A DNA stretch of 64,000 nucleotides from Streptomyces acidiscabies (GCF_020010905.1 NZ_JAGJBY010000002.1:1860001-1924000), one strand, 5' to 3'; positions 31,559 through 40,118 are shown, numbered from the stretch's first letter. The notes: a model not told the origin generated them from the sequence alone. Numbers and translations are program-made.

Positions 31559-32389
31559 GTGACACGACGAACCGACTGGGCCGACCCCTTCGACCCCGAC
31601 GCCCTCCGGGGCCCGGGGACGCGGGACGCCGACCCAGGCCAGGACCGGCGGGGGAGCGGCTCGTACGCGGATGCCGACCTGCCCGGTGGTTCCCTGTGGG
31701 GCGACGGCGGGGACGGTGACGGGGAGCCCGGCGGGCGTGGCGGTCGCGCGGGGCGTGGCAGGACCGGCGGGGGTGGTTCGCGCAGCGGGCGCGGCCGTCG
31801 CCGCAACGGCTTCGGGGAACCGTCCACCGGGCGGTCCGCCGAGGGGGAAGGCGTTTCCGACTCGTCGAGGGCCGAGAAGGAGCAGCCTTCAGGGGACCCG
31901 GCTGAGCGGGCGCGGGCGATCTGTCTGCGCCTGCTCACCGGGACCCCGCGCACCCGTAAACAGCTCGCGGACGCCCTGCGCAAGCGGGAGATCCCGGACG
32001 AGGTGGCCGAGGAGGTGCTCTCCCGGTTCGAGGAGGTCGGGCTGATCGACGACGGCGCCTTCGCGGACGCCTGGGTGGAGTCCCGGCACCACGGGAGGGG
32101 CCTGGCCCGGCGCGCTCTGGCCCGGGAACTGCGCACCAAGGGCGTCGACTCCACGCTGATCGACGAGGCGGTCTCCCAGCTCGACTCCGAGCAGGAGGAG
32201 ACGACCGCCCGTGAACTCGTCGCCCGCAAGCTGCGCGCCACGCGGGGGCTCGACCGGGACAAGCGGGTCCGCCGTCTCGCGGGGATGCTCGCCCGCAAGG
32301 GCTACTCCGAGGGCATGGCCCTCAGGATCGTCCGGCAGGCGCTGGAGGAGGAGGGGGAGGAGACCGAGTTCCTGGACGGGGAGTTCTGA
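31559..32389 (+). CDS. recX: RecX regulatory protein with Gly/Arg-rich N-terminal extension
   Basis: 276 residues if the GTG at 31559, six bases after recA, is the start. The RecX domain is about 115-270: RARAICLRLLTGTPRTRKQLADAL, FADAWVESRHHGRGLARRAL and LARKGYSEGMALRIVRQAL, the usual three-helix repeats. RecX binds RecA filaments and limits their activity. About 110 residues of acidic then Gly/Arg-rich sequence (GGRGGRAGRGRTGGGG) precede the domain and are absent from short RecX proteins. A downstream start is possible, but composition and frame argue for translation from near recA. Confidence 0.93.
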   Translation: MTRRTDWADPFDPDALRGPGTRDADPGQDRRGSGSYADADLPGGSLWGDGGDGDGEPGGRGGRAGRGRTGGGGSRSGRGRRRNGFGEPSTGRSAEGEGVSDSSRAEKEQPSGDPAERARAICLRLLTGTPRTRKQLADALRKREIPDEVAEEVLSRFEEVGLIDDGAFADAWVESRHHGRGLARRALARELRTKGVDSTLIDEAVSQLDSEQEETTARELVARKLRATRGLDRDKRVRRLAGMLARKGYSEGMALRIVRQALEEEGEETEFLDGEF

Positions 32390-32881
32390 GAACCGGGGGA
32401 GTTCTGAGATGAGGGGGCGTCACCGGGAGCGGGGTGTTGTCCCGAGGTCTTCGGCGGGAGTGCGTGCCCCCGGGCACCGGTGGAGCGTTGTCCTGCTGGG
32501 GTGGGAGTGCAGTCGTGGGGGCGGCGGTCGGTACGTGGCGCCGGGACCGGTGGTCCCGGGCCGGTGACCGCCGAGGTGGGGGCATCGGAGCGGCCGGCTC
32601 CGGGCAGGGTGGACGCGCGGGGGCGCCGATCGTGTCCGGGCCGGGCCCGGTGTGCCGCCTGGGAACAGGCGGTCCTCCTGGAGCGGCCGGTCTCCACCGA
32701 GGGCTGATGGGGGAGCGGCGTCCGGGACCGGCGAACAGGCCGCGTCGCCCTTCCCGTTCCGGGGTGGGGGTAACCCCCGTGCGAAGACGCCGGATCACCG
32801 CAGTGCACGGGCGGGTGGGTGAGGGCGAGTGTGGACGCGTGCCGTCGACTCCCCTCACAACAGAAGAGAGAGCCCGCCCTC
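32390..32881. other. recX to permease intergenic region
   Basis: 492 bases with no gene I would defend; the frames on both strands look like compositional noise. The 14-base word GGGGAGTTCTGAGA occurs twice across the recX stop (32378 and 32395). A hairpin is annotated at 32541. The last 60 bases before the permease presumably hold its promoter, but no clear -35/-10 pair stands out. Confidence 0.5.
32541..32559 (+). terminator. possible recAX terminator hairpin
   Basis: CCGGGACC-GGT-GGTCCCGG forms a perfect 8-bp stem with a three-base loop, about 150 bases after recX. There is no T run. It could be the recA-recX terminator or chance in GC-rich DNA. Confidence 0.35.
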
Positions 32882-35407
32882 ATGATGCTGCGTTACGCAC
32901 TCAAGACGGTCCGCGCCCGCAAGGCCGGGTTCCTCGGGGCCTTCCTCGCCCTGATGTGCGCCTCCGCGCTTGTCACCGCCTGCGGCACACTCCTGGAGAC
33001 GGGACTGCGCGGCACGATCCGCACCGAGCGGTACGCGGCGACGCCCGTCCTGGTCTCCGGTGACCAGAACGTCCACCGGACCACCGTTCAGCACAAGAAC
33101 GGCAGGACCAAGGTCAAGCACAAGGCCAAACCCATCGCCGAGCGCGCCTGGCTGCCCGAGGAACTGGAACAGCGGATCGCCGCCGTCCCCGGCGTCGCCC
33201 GCGTCGTCCCCGAACTGACCTTCCTCGCCGTCCCGTCGACACCCGGCCACGACCCCGGCCGGCCCTCCTACGGCCACGCCTGGCACTCCGCCGCGTTGAC
33301 GCCGTACCGCCTCGTCGGCGGGGCCGCTCCCCGGGGCGCCGGCGATCTCGTCGTCGACAGCGACCTCGCGGCGCGGGCGCGGCTGGCGATCGGCGACCGG
33401 CTCACCGTGCAGTCGACGCAGGCCCCGCGCGCCTACCGGATCAGCGGCATCGCGGCGGCGACAGGGGTGCGTCACCAGACGTCCCTCTTCTTCTCCGACG
33501 GCGAGGCCCGCAGGCTGGCCGCGCACCCCGGGCAGGTCACCGCGTTCGGCGTGCTCCCCGCCGAGGGGACCGACCCCGGCGAGCTGAAGCGGGCGGTCGG
33601 GCGGGCCCTGGACGGCACCACCGCGCAGGTCATCGTCGGGGACGCGCGCGGTCCCGTCGAGTTCCTGGACGCCGCTGCCGCGCGGGTCCGGCTGATCAGC
33701 ATGGGCGGGGCGATGGGCGGGACCTCGCTGCTCGTGGCCGTGCTCGTGGTCGTCGGGACCTTCGGGCTGTCGGTGCAGCAGCGGCACCGGGAACTCGCCC
33801 TGCTGCGCGCCGTCGCCGCGACCTCGGGGCAGATCCGCCGGCTGCTCGGCCGGGAGGCGCTGCTCGTCGGGGCGGTCGCCGGGACCGTGGGCGCGGTCGC
33901 CGGGCTGCCGCTGGGGAGCCGGCTGCACGGACGCTTCGTCGCCCTGGGCGCCGTACCCGCCACGCTGGAGCACTCCAGCAGCGTCTTCCCGCCGCTCGCC
34001 GCCGTCGCCGTGACCCTGCTGGGCGCCTGGGCCGCCGCGCGGGTCGCCTCCCGGCGGGTCGTCCGGATCCGGCCCGTCGAGGCGCTCACCGAGACCGTGG
34101 CCGAACCCGCCCGCCCCGCGTGGGGGCGGCTCGCTGCCGGTCTGCTGCTGCTCGCGGGCGGCGGCACCCTCGTCGCCGTACTCGGCGTGCTGCGCACCGA
34201 GCCCGCCGCGACCCCCGTGACCTTCCTCGCCGTCATTGTCCTGTCCACCTCCGTCGCCCTCCTCGGCCCGCTCCTCGTCAGAGCGGCCACGCTGCTCCTT
34301 TCCGGGCCCCTGCGGCTCACCGGTCACGGCGGCCGGCTCGCCACCGCCAACCTGCGCGGCAACGCCGCCCGCATGGCCTCCGTCGTCACCCCTCTCACCC
34401 TGCTCGTCGGCATGACCTGCACCGTCCTGTTCGTCCAGCCCACCCTCGGCGACGCCGCCCGCGCCGAGGCCCGCGAGGGGGTGCGCGCCGACTGGGTCGT
34501 CGACTCGGCGGGACCCGGCGTCCCCGACCCGGTGGCCCAGCGGCTGCGCGCGCCCGGTGACGCCGTGACCGAGATCGTCCGCACCACCGTCCGGATCGGC
34601 CTCGACAAGTACCCGGCGCAGGGCGTCACTCCGGCCGGTCTCGCCCGCACCTGGGACCCCGATGTCACCGCGGGCTCCCTCGACCGGCTCACCGGGAACA
34701 CGGTCGCCGTCAGCGAACTGGCCGCGGACCAGCTCGGTCTGGCGCCCGGCTTCCCCCTGAAGCTGACCCTCGGCGACGGAACGCCCGCCACGCTCACCGT
34801 CGCCGCCGTCTACTCCAGGGGCCTCGGTTTCGGAGACCTCACCCTCGCGCACGACCTCGTCGCACGCCACGTCGACAATCCCCTGTCCGCCTCCCTCCTC
34901 GTCAGCACCAGCCGTACACACAGAGAACTCGCGACTACGCTCCGTGAGTTCCCGGATCTCCGAATTCTTTCCCCGGACGCCGCGGACTCGGTCCGGGCGG
35001 CCAGGCAGCAGGAGAACGCCGAGGTCAACCTGTTCGCGATGGGGCTGGTCCTGGCCTTCACCGCCATCGCCGTTGTCAACACGCTCGGCATGTCGGTCTC
35101 GGAGCGGGTCCGGGAGTTCGCGCTGCTGCGGCTCGCCGGGGCGACGCGGCGTCAGGTGCTGCGGATGCTGCGCACCGAGGCTCTGTCGACCCTGCTCCTC
35201 GCGACCGCGCTCGGCAGCGGCATCGCCCTCGCCGTCCTGACCGCGTTCAGCATCGGGATGACGGGGCGTGCGGCGCCGGCCGTGGCTCCGCTCGTGTACG
35301 TCACCGTCGTCGCCGTGGCCGGGCTGCTCGCGCTCGTGGCGACTGCGGTGCCCGGGCGGGTGGCGTTGCGGGTGCGGGCGGTGACGGTGGTGACGGCGAG
35401 GGAGTAG
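32882..35407 (+). CDS. FtsX/MacB-type ABC transporter permease
   Basis: 841 residues from the ATG at 32882 with AGAGAGAG upstream. An N-terminal membrane helix (about 17-38) precedes an extracytoplasmic MacB-like domain (about 50-255) and an FtsX domain with three helices (about 275-400). Another helix pair and a second periplasmic region (about 520-690) follow, then a second FtsX domain (NLFAMGLVLAFTAIAVVNTLGMSVSERVREFALLRLAGAT to the end). This is the 'double FtsX' layout of permeases that usually pair with a MacB-type ATPase for peptide or lipoprotein export. No ATP-binding partner is adjacent here. The two short lysine-rich segments around 75-95 (NGRTKVKHKAKP) are unusual. Confidence 0.88.
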   Translation: MMLRYALKTVRARKAGFLGAFLALMCASALVTACGTLLETGLRGTIRTERYAATPVLVSGDQNVHRTTVQHKNGRTKVKHKAKPIAERAWLPEELEQRIAAVPGVARVVPELTFLAVPSTPGHDPGRPSYGHAWHSAALTPYRLVGGAAPRGAGDLVVDSDLAARARLAIGDRLTVQSTQAPRAYRISGIAAATGVRHQTSLFFSDGEARRLAAHPGQVTAFGVLPAEGTDPGELKRAVGRALDGTTAQVIVGDARGPVEFLDAAAARVRLISMGGAMGGTSLLVAVLVVVGTFGLSVQQRHRELALLRAVAATSGQIRRLLGREALLVGAVAGTVGAVAGLPLGSRLHGRFVALGAVPATLEHSSSVFPPLAAVAVTLLGAWAAARVASRRVVRIRPVEALTETVAEPARPAWGRLAAGLLLLAGGGTLVAVLGVLRTEPAATPVTFLAVIVLSTSVALLGPLLVRAATLLLSGPLRLTGHGGRLATANLRGNAARMASVVTPLTLLVGMTCTVLFVQPTLGDAARAEAREGVRADWVVDSAGPGVPDPVAQRLRAPGDAVTEIVRTTVRIGLDKYPAQGVTPAGLARTWDPDVTAGSLDRLTGNTVAVSELAADQLGLAPGFPLKLTLGDGTPATLTVAAVYSRGLGFGDLTLAHDLVARHVDNPLSASLLVSTSRTHRELATTLREFPDLRILSPDAADSVRAARQQENAEVNLFAMGLVLAFTAIAVVNTLGMSVSERVREFALLRLAGATRRQVLRMLRTEALSTLLLATALGSGIALAVLTAFSIGMTGRAAPAVAPLVYVTVVAVAGLLALVATAVPGRVALRVRAVTVVTARE

Positions 35408-35522
35408 GGAGGGCCGGGGTGGGGGACGGCGGCGGTGGGGGCGGTCGTATTGTCGTGCGAATCGCGCCGACCCCTGCGGCTGCCGCTCCTTTGGCCTCCG
35501 CCCCCTTCCGCCCCGCCCTCCG

Positions 35523-35960
35523 CTACCGCGTCACCGGCAGCCCCGCCGCCCTCCACGCCTGGAACCCGCCGATCAGGTCGGTCGCGCGGTGCAGGCCGAG
35601 TTGGTGCAGGGAGGCGGCGGCGAGGCTGGACGCGTACCCCTCGTTGCAGATCACGACGACCCGCAGATCGTGCCCGGTCGCCTCGGGGACGCGGTGGCTG
35701 CCCTGAGGGTCGAGCCGCCACTCCAGCTCGTTGCGCTCGACGACCAGGGCGCCGGGGATCAGCCCGTCACGCTCGCGCAGGGCGGCGTACCGGATGTCGA
35801 CGAGCAACGCGTCGCCCGCGCGGGTGGCCTCGTGCGCCTCCTGCGCCTCCACGCGCGCGTACGTGGCGCGTGTCTGTTCCAGCAGGGCGTCGATTCCCAT
35901 GGGTCGCTCGCCAGGGGTACCGCCGCCCTCGTCCGTGTCATCAGCCCCGCGCGCGCTCAC
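35523..35960 (-). CDS. rhodanese-like sulfurtransferase
   Basis: 145 residues from a GTG at 35960 with GGAGG seven bases upstream; the start overlaps the stop of the cysteine dioxygenase gene (GTGA), so translation is coupled. It is a single rhodanese domain with LLVDIRYAALRERDGLIPGA and the active-site loop around C105 (CNEGYAS), ending GGFQAWRAAGLPV. Rhodaneses carry sulfane sulfur on the cysteine. Pairing with cysteine dioxygenase suggests handling of sulfur released during cysteine oxidation, an inference from gene order. Confidence 0.92.
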   Translation of the reverse strand: MSARGADDTDEGGGTPGERPMGIDALLEQTRATYARVEAQEAHEATRAGDALLVDIRYAALRERDGLIPGALVVERNELEWRLDPQGSHRVPEATGHDLRVVVICNEGYASSLAAASLHQLGLHRATDLIGGFQAWRAAGLPVTR

Positions 35961-36490
35961 TGCCAGTCCTCCGGCCGCTCCACCTGCTCCAGGCGCAGCA
36001 CCTGTCCGGAGCGGCTGTAGCGGCGGATGCGGGGGAGCGGCGGGTAGTACGCGTGGACGGAGACCGCGTGCCGGTCGGAGGACTCGTTGAGGACCTCGTG
36101 GATGTGGTGGCGGCCGAACGCGCGGCCCTGTCCGGCGGTCAGGGCGCGCTCCCGGTCGACATCCTCCGACAGCTCCAGGGTCTTCCAGCCGTCGGTGGGG
36201 AGGCGGGCGGCGAGGGAGTTCTCCTTGAGCGTGCCCCGGGCGGTCAGGAAGGCGCCCACCGAGTCGGCGTGGTCGTGCCAGCCGGTGCCGGTGCCGGGCG
36301 GCCAGCCGATGAGCCACGCCTCGCTGCCGGCGGGCCCTTCGAGCCGGATCCAGGTACGGCCCTCGGGATCGAGCGGGAGGGACGCGATCAGCTCGGCGTC
36401 GGCGGCGGTGCGCCGTACGAAGTCCAGGAGGTCGGCCTGGGTGGGGATGCGTGCGGGCGTGGGGAGGGAAGGGGCGACAGACACGGACAC
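35957..36490 (-). CDS. cysteine dioxygenase, type I (cupin)
   Basis: 177 residues from a GTG at 36490 (GTG 36484 is also in frame). It is a cupin with the iron-binding HxH at H72 and H74 (WHDHADSVGAFL) and further histidines at 128-131 (GRHHIHEVLNE) and at HAVSVHAYYPPL. Bacterial CDO uses Fe(II) and O2 to turn cysteine into cysteine sulfinate. A small cysteine-rich leader ORF lies 55 bases upstream, which suggests that expression responds to charged tRNA-Cys. The gene is coupled to a rhodanese. Confidence 0.9.
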   Translation of the reverse strand: MSVSVAPSLPTPARIPTQADLLDFVRRTAADAELIASLPLDPEGRTWIRLEGPAGSEAWLIGWPPGTGTGWHDHADSVGAFLTARGTLKENSLAARLPTDGWKTLELSEDVDRERALTAGQGRAFGRHHIHEVLNESSDRHAVSVHAYYPPLPRIRRYSRSGQVLRLEQVERPEDWQ

Positions 36491-36545
36491 CGTCCTGGCG
36501 AGGTTCGCGGGGAGCGCGCCGTACGCGCGCGTGAAGGGATGCGAA

Positions 36546-36593
36546 TCAGCAGGAGGAGCGACACACGCAGCCCGCGTAGCGGACGAGGTCCAT
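36546..36593 (-). CDS. cysteine-containing leader peptide (putative attenuator)
   Basis: A 15-residue ORF, MDLVRYAGCVCRSSC, starts at an ATG (36593) with GGAGG placed seven bases upstream and ends in TGA, 55 bases before the cysteine dioxygenase gene. Three of its last seven codons are cysteine, all TGC or TGT. Mycobacteria use short cysteine-codon ORFs as attenuators for sulfur genes, and short leader peptides are widespread before Streptomyces sulfur genes. The position, strong ribosome binding site and codon content argue for a regulatory leader. I have not found a perfect terminator/antiterminator pair by eye. Confidence 0.7.
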   Translation of the reverse strand: MDLVRYAGCVCRSSC

Positions 36594-36713
36594 GTGGACC
36601 CTCCGCCACAGGTGCACGCAGGTGTCGGTCACGATCCGGAGTAGACCATGGCCGTCCGGGGCGGTCAACTGGCTGTCACCATGCGGACAGAGAGGGGGGT
36701 GAGCAGTGATTTC

Positions 36714-36728
36714 GTCCGACGATCGGAC
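36714..36728. promoter_or_regulatory. palindrome GTCCGA-CGA-TCGGAC upstream of cysteine dioxygenase leader
   Basis: A perfect 6-bp inverted repeat with a three-base spacer, 121 bases before the leader ATG and 39 bases past the 3' end of the flavin monooxygenase gene. On the minus strand it reads GGTCCGATCGTCG, a 13-base word also found at 52731-52743 in the LLM/MarR divergent region. It is plausible as an operator; the regulator is unknown. Confidence 0.45.
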
Positions 36729-36767
36729 CGGAGATCGTGCTCCCGCGCGCGGGAACCCCCCTCACGC

Positions 36768-38357
36768 TCACTGCACCCCCGCCTCCGCCTCCTCGCGCGC
36801 CGCCCCTCCCACGGCCGTCTCCGCCGCCGCGTACAGGTCCGCCGGCCGTACGCCGTTCAGCGCGGCCACCAGATGCCCGTCGGGGCGGATCAGCAGCACC
36901 GTGTGGGGCGCGGCCCCCGGATAGCTCTCGGTGACCAGCAGCTCCGCCGGGTACGGCAGCGCGGTGACGGCGGCGGCGAGGCGGGGCATGATGCCGGCGC
37001 CCACCCAGTGCTTGCGCTCCCACACGCCCGTACCCGGCGCGATCAGCACGGCGAGCAGGGCACCCCGGCCGAGGCGGTCGCGCAGGCGGACGGAGGAGCC
37101 GTCCTCGGCGGTCACCCGTACGTCGGTGACCTGGGCGCCGGGCGGGGTGTCCACCGGCACCTCAGCGGCCAGGTGCCGGGGCGCGAGCGGGGAGTCCGCG
37201 TGGTCGCCCGGCGCGCCGAGCGGGCCGCGGCCGAGGTGGCCGTCGGCCAGCAGCGCGTCGTGCCCCCGGGCGGCGCCGGGGACGTACGCGCGCAGGCCCC
37301 CGCCACCGCGCAGCAGTGGCAGCGTCTGGTCGGCGGCGCGCAGGCGCGCGGAGAGGGCCGCACGGCGCTCCGCCTGGTAGCTGTCGAGCAGCGCCTCGCG
37401 CGGGCCGTGGTGCCAGGCCGCCGCGAGCTTCCAGGCGAGATTGTCGGCGTCCCTGAGGCCCTCGTCGAGGCCGTGCGTGCCGAACGCGCCCAGCAGGTGC
37501 GCCGCGTCCCCGGCGAGGAAGACACGCCCCACGCGCCAGCGCCGCGCGAGCCGGTGGTGCACCGTGTGGACGCCGGTGTCGAGCAACTCGTACGGAGGCG
37601 TCGCCCCGCCGTTCCAGCCGGTGAGCGTCTCGCGCACGCGCGCCACCAGCAGCTCGGGCGTGACCAGGTCCTTGCCCGGAGGGAGCAGCCAGTCCAGGCG
37701 CCAGACGCCGTCCGGGAGGGGGCGGGCGGTGACCTCCCCGGCCGACGGTCCGGACGTCCGCCACGGCGGCATCCGATGGAGCAACGCCTGGCCCTCCCAC
37801 GGAAGTTCCGCCCGCAGCGCGGCCACGGCGTGTCGCTCGACCGCCGTGCGGCCGGGGAAGCGGATGTCCTGGAGTTTGCGGACCGTCGAGCGGGGGCCGT
37901 CGCAGCCGATCAGATAACTGCCGCGCCACCATGTGCCCTTCGGCCCGCGCGTGTGCGCGGTGACGCCGGAGGGCTCCTGTTCGACCGTGTCCAGCCTGCT
38001 GTCCACGGAGAGCTTCACCAGGCCCTCGCGCGCGAGGGCGGTGCGCAGCGCGCGCGTGAGGACGTGCTGCGCGATGTGCAGGGGGGCCGGGTCCGTGTCG
38101 TCGAACGTGACCTCGCGCATCGTCTGCTTGCGCCGCAGTGACCGCCAGCCCGTCCAGCGCAGTCCGTCGAGAGGGGCGCCGGTCAGCCGCTCCAGCAGAG
38201 CGGCCGTGTCCTCGCGCAGGACTACTGTGCGCGCGAGCCGCGGTTCGTCCTTCCCCGGGCCTTCGTCCAGTACGACCGACGGCACCTCCTGACGCGCCAG
38301 CGCCAGGGCGAGCGTGAGCCCCACGGGCCCCGCTCCGACGATGATCACCGGGTCCAC
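36768..38357 (-). CDS. FAD-dependent monooxygenase, PheA/TfdB (aromatic hydroxylase) family
   Basis: 529 residues from a GTG at 38357 (VDPVIIVGAG); there is no closer in-frame start with a good ribosome binding site. N-terminal FAD site GAGPVG, the DG motif LIGCDGPRSTVRK and the second FAD motif RVFLAGDAAHLLGAFGTHGLDEGLRDADNLAWK are all present. The C-terminal thioredoxin-like domain (about 400-510) is typical of the phenol hydroxylase branch, which also includes tailoring enzymes of polyketide pathways. No biosynthetic genes are nearby, so the substrate is unknown. The upstream gluD terminator separates it from gluABCD. Confidence 0.9.
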   Translation of the reverse strand: MDPVIIVGAGPVGLTLALALARQEVPSVVLDEGPGKDEPRLARTVVLREDTAALLERLTGAPLDGLRWTGWRSLRRKQTMREVTFDDTDPAPLHIAQHVLTRALRTALAREGLVKLSVDSRLDTVEQEPSGVTAHTRGPKGTWWRGSYLIGCDGPRSTVRKLQDIRFPGRTAVERHAVAALRAELPWEGQALLHRMPPWRTSGPSAGEVTARPLPDGVWRLDWLLPPGKDLVTPELLVARVRETLTGWNGGATPPYELLDTGVHTVHHRLARRWRVGRVFLAGDAAHLLGAFGTHGLDEGLRDADNLAWKLAAAWHHGPREALLDSYQAERRAALSARLRAADQTLPLLRGGGGLRAYVPGAARGHDALLADGHLGRGPLGAPGDHADSPLAPRHLAAEVPVDTPPGAQVTDVRVTAEDGSSVRLRDRLGRGALLAVLIAPGTGVWERKHWVGAGIMPRLAAAVTALPYPAELLVTESYPGAAPHTVLLIRPDGHLVAALNGVRPADLYAAAETAVGGAAREEAEAGVQ

Positions 38358-38473
38358 TGGAGGCCGCCCCCTGCCTGCGACGGTGCCTTCGGGGACGTGA
38401 GTGATGTCGAGGTGGGAGCAGGGTGCACGATCACAGAACGTATGCAACCCATTGCCGCTGCTTGCGTCAAGTG

Positions 38474-38507
38474 ACGGAGGCAGCGGCGCGCACGCCACTG
38501 CCTCCGT
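38474..38507 (-). terminator. gluABCD terminator
   Basis: A 10-bp perfect stem (ACGGAGGCAG with CTGCCTCCGT) continues after one mismatch into GGCG-CGCA-CGCC, giving a stem of about 15 pairs with a four-base loop. It starts 26 bases beyond the gluD stop on the minus strand. The absence of a T run is usual for this genus. Confidence 0.8.
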
Positions 38508-38532
38508 ACAGGTCAAGGGATGTGAGGGGGCG

Positions 38533-39456
38533 TCAGAGTGGTCCGCCCACCGCTGCGCCGCCCGCGCCCGTGCCGAAGGTTCCGCCGATGGCGGCCGAGT
38601 CCATCTTCTCCACATCGCCGGCGCCGAGCACCGCGCCCGTACTGCGCTTGCTGCGCCGCAGGCGCTTCTCCAGCCAGCTCGCGAAGCTGGTCAGCAGGAA
38701 GTTCAGGGCGATGTAGACGGCCGCGACCACGATGAAGCTCTGGATCGGGTTGGCGTAGTTGGCGGCGAGTGTGGCACGCGAGTTGAGCAGATCGGTGAAG
38801 CTGATCATCGCGCCGCCCAGCGCGGTGTCCTTCACGATGACGACGAGCTGGCTGACGATCACGGGCAGCATCGCGGTGACGGACTGCGGGAGCAAGATGC
38901 TGCTCATCGTCTGGCCCTTGCGCAGACCGATGGCGTAGGCGGCCTCGGTCTGGCCCTTGGGAAGGGACAGAATGCCTGCTCTGACGATCTCGGCGAGCAC
39001 CGCCGCGTTGTAGAGCACCAGGCCCGTCACAACGGCGTACAGGGGGCGGTCCTCGCTCGTGACGTTCGTCGAGCGCGAGTAGAACTCGTTCGCGAACAGC
39101 ATCAGCAACAGCACGGGGATGGCCCGGAAGAACTCCACGATCGTTCCGGACACCGCGCGTACCCAACGGTGGTCGGAGAGTCGGGCGATGCCGAGAACCG
39201 CGCCCAGGGGCAGAGCGATCACCATGGCGAGCGCGGCGGCCTTGAGGGTGTTGCCGAGGCCCGGCAGGAGGTAGGTCGTCCAGGCTTCCGACTGGACGAA
39301 CGGCTTCCACAGGGCGCCGGCCCACTCGTCCTTGGCGTCCATCTTCTGCCATGCCCACCACAGCACGAGGGCGAGCAGGGCGAAGAACGCCACCGAGAGG
39401 ACGACGTTGCGCCGCTTGGCACGGGGGCCGGGCGTGTCGTACAGGACCGAACTCAT
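38533..39456 (-). CDS. gluD: glutamate ABC transporter permease GluD
   Basis: 307 residues. It has six membrane helices in the HisM/GlnP fold, with the ATPase-contact EAA loop AAYAIGLRKGQTMSSILLPQSV. The start ATG overlaps the gluC stop (ATGA). The C-terminal tail of about 50 residues (after LLTSFASWLEKRLRRSKRS) is glycine-rich and cytosolic. With gluA, gluB and gluC it makes a binding-protein-dependent importer for L-glutamate, as in Corynebacterium and S. coelicolor (SCO5774-5777 from memory). Confidence 0.94.
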   Translation of the reverse strand: MSSVLYDTPGPRAKRRNVVLSVAFFALLALVLWWAWQKMDAKDEWAGALWKPFVQSEAWTTYLLPGLGNTLKAAALAMVIALPLGAVLGIARLSDHRWVRAVSGTIVEFFRAIPVLLLMLFANEFYSRSTNVTSEDRPLYAVVTGLVLYNAAVLAEIVRAGILSLPKGQTEAAYAIGLRKGQTMSSILLPQSVTAMLPVIVSQLVVIVKDTALGGAMISFTDLLNSRATLAANYANPIQSFIVVAAVYIALNFLLTSFASWLEKRLRRSKRSTGAVLGAGDVEKMDSAAIGGTFGTGAGGAAVGGPL

Positions 39457-40118
39457 CGCTTCACCGCCAGTCGCTTGCCGAGCCAGCCCAGGAAGAGGCC
39501 GGTCGGCAGGGTCAGCACCACGAACCCGAAGGCGAACACCGCGCCGATGAGCAGCGTCTGCGCCTCGTTCTCGATCATGCCCTTCATCAGGTACGCGGCC
39601 TCGGCGACGCCGATTGCCGCCGCCACCGTGGTGTTCTTGGTCAGCGCGATCAGGACGTTGGCCAGCGGGCCGATGACCGCGCGGAACGCCTGCGGCAGGA
39701 TGACGAGCGTCAGGGTCTGGGAGAAGCCGAGCCCGATCGCGCGGGCCGCTTCCGCCTGCCCCACGGGCACCGTGTTGATGCCGGAGCGCAGCGCCTCGCA
39801 GACGAAGGCGGAGGTGTAGGCGGACAGGCCCAGTACGGCCAGCCGGAAGCCCTGGACCTTGAAGTCTCCGGAACCCATGGTGACGCCGAAGACGTCGGCC
39901 AGGCCGAGTGAGCAGAAGAGGATGATGACCGTCAGAGGGATGTTCCGGACGATGTTGACGTAGGCGGTGCCGAACCCGCGCATCAGGGGGACCGGGCTGA
40001 CCCGCATCCCGGCCAGCAGGGTGCCCCAGATCAGTGAGCCCAGGGCTGACAGTGCGGTGAGTTTCACCGTCATCCAGAACGCCCCGAGGACGTCATAACC
40101 TTCGAGAAAGTCGAACAC
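39453..40118 (-). CDS. gluC: glutamate ABC transporter permease GluC
   Basis: 221 residues from a GTG at 40118 (MFDFLEGYDVLGAFWMTVKLT). It belongs to the HisM/GlnP permease family with five to six helices and the EAA loop AARAIGLGFSQTLTLVILPQAFR. Its stop overlaps the gluD start, and it lies 110 bases after gluB, a gap with a short GC palindrome at 40159-40170. It acts with GluD as the membrane channel of the importer. Confidence 0.94.
   Translation of the reverse strand: MFDFLEGYDVLGAFWMTVKLTALSALGSLIWGTLLAGMRVSPVPLMRGFGTAYVNIVRNIPLTVIILFCSLGLADVFGVTMGSGDFKVQGFRLAVLGLSAYTSAFVCEALRSGINTVPVGQAEAARAIGLGFSQTLTLVILPQAFRAVIGPLANVLIALTKNTTVAAAIGVAEAAYLMKGMIENEAQTLLIGAVFAFGFVVLTLPTGLFLGWLGKRLAVKR

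Noticed and set aside
32302..32883. Open frames in the recX-permease gap
   Set aside because: Codon composition is shadow-like, there are no ribosome binding sites and no recognisable domain.
36648..38141. A 497-codon + strand frame
   Set aside because: It is antisense to the flavin monooxygenase, which has intact FAD motifs on the minus strand.
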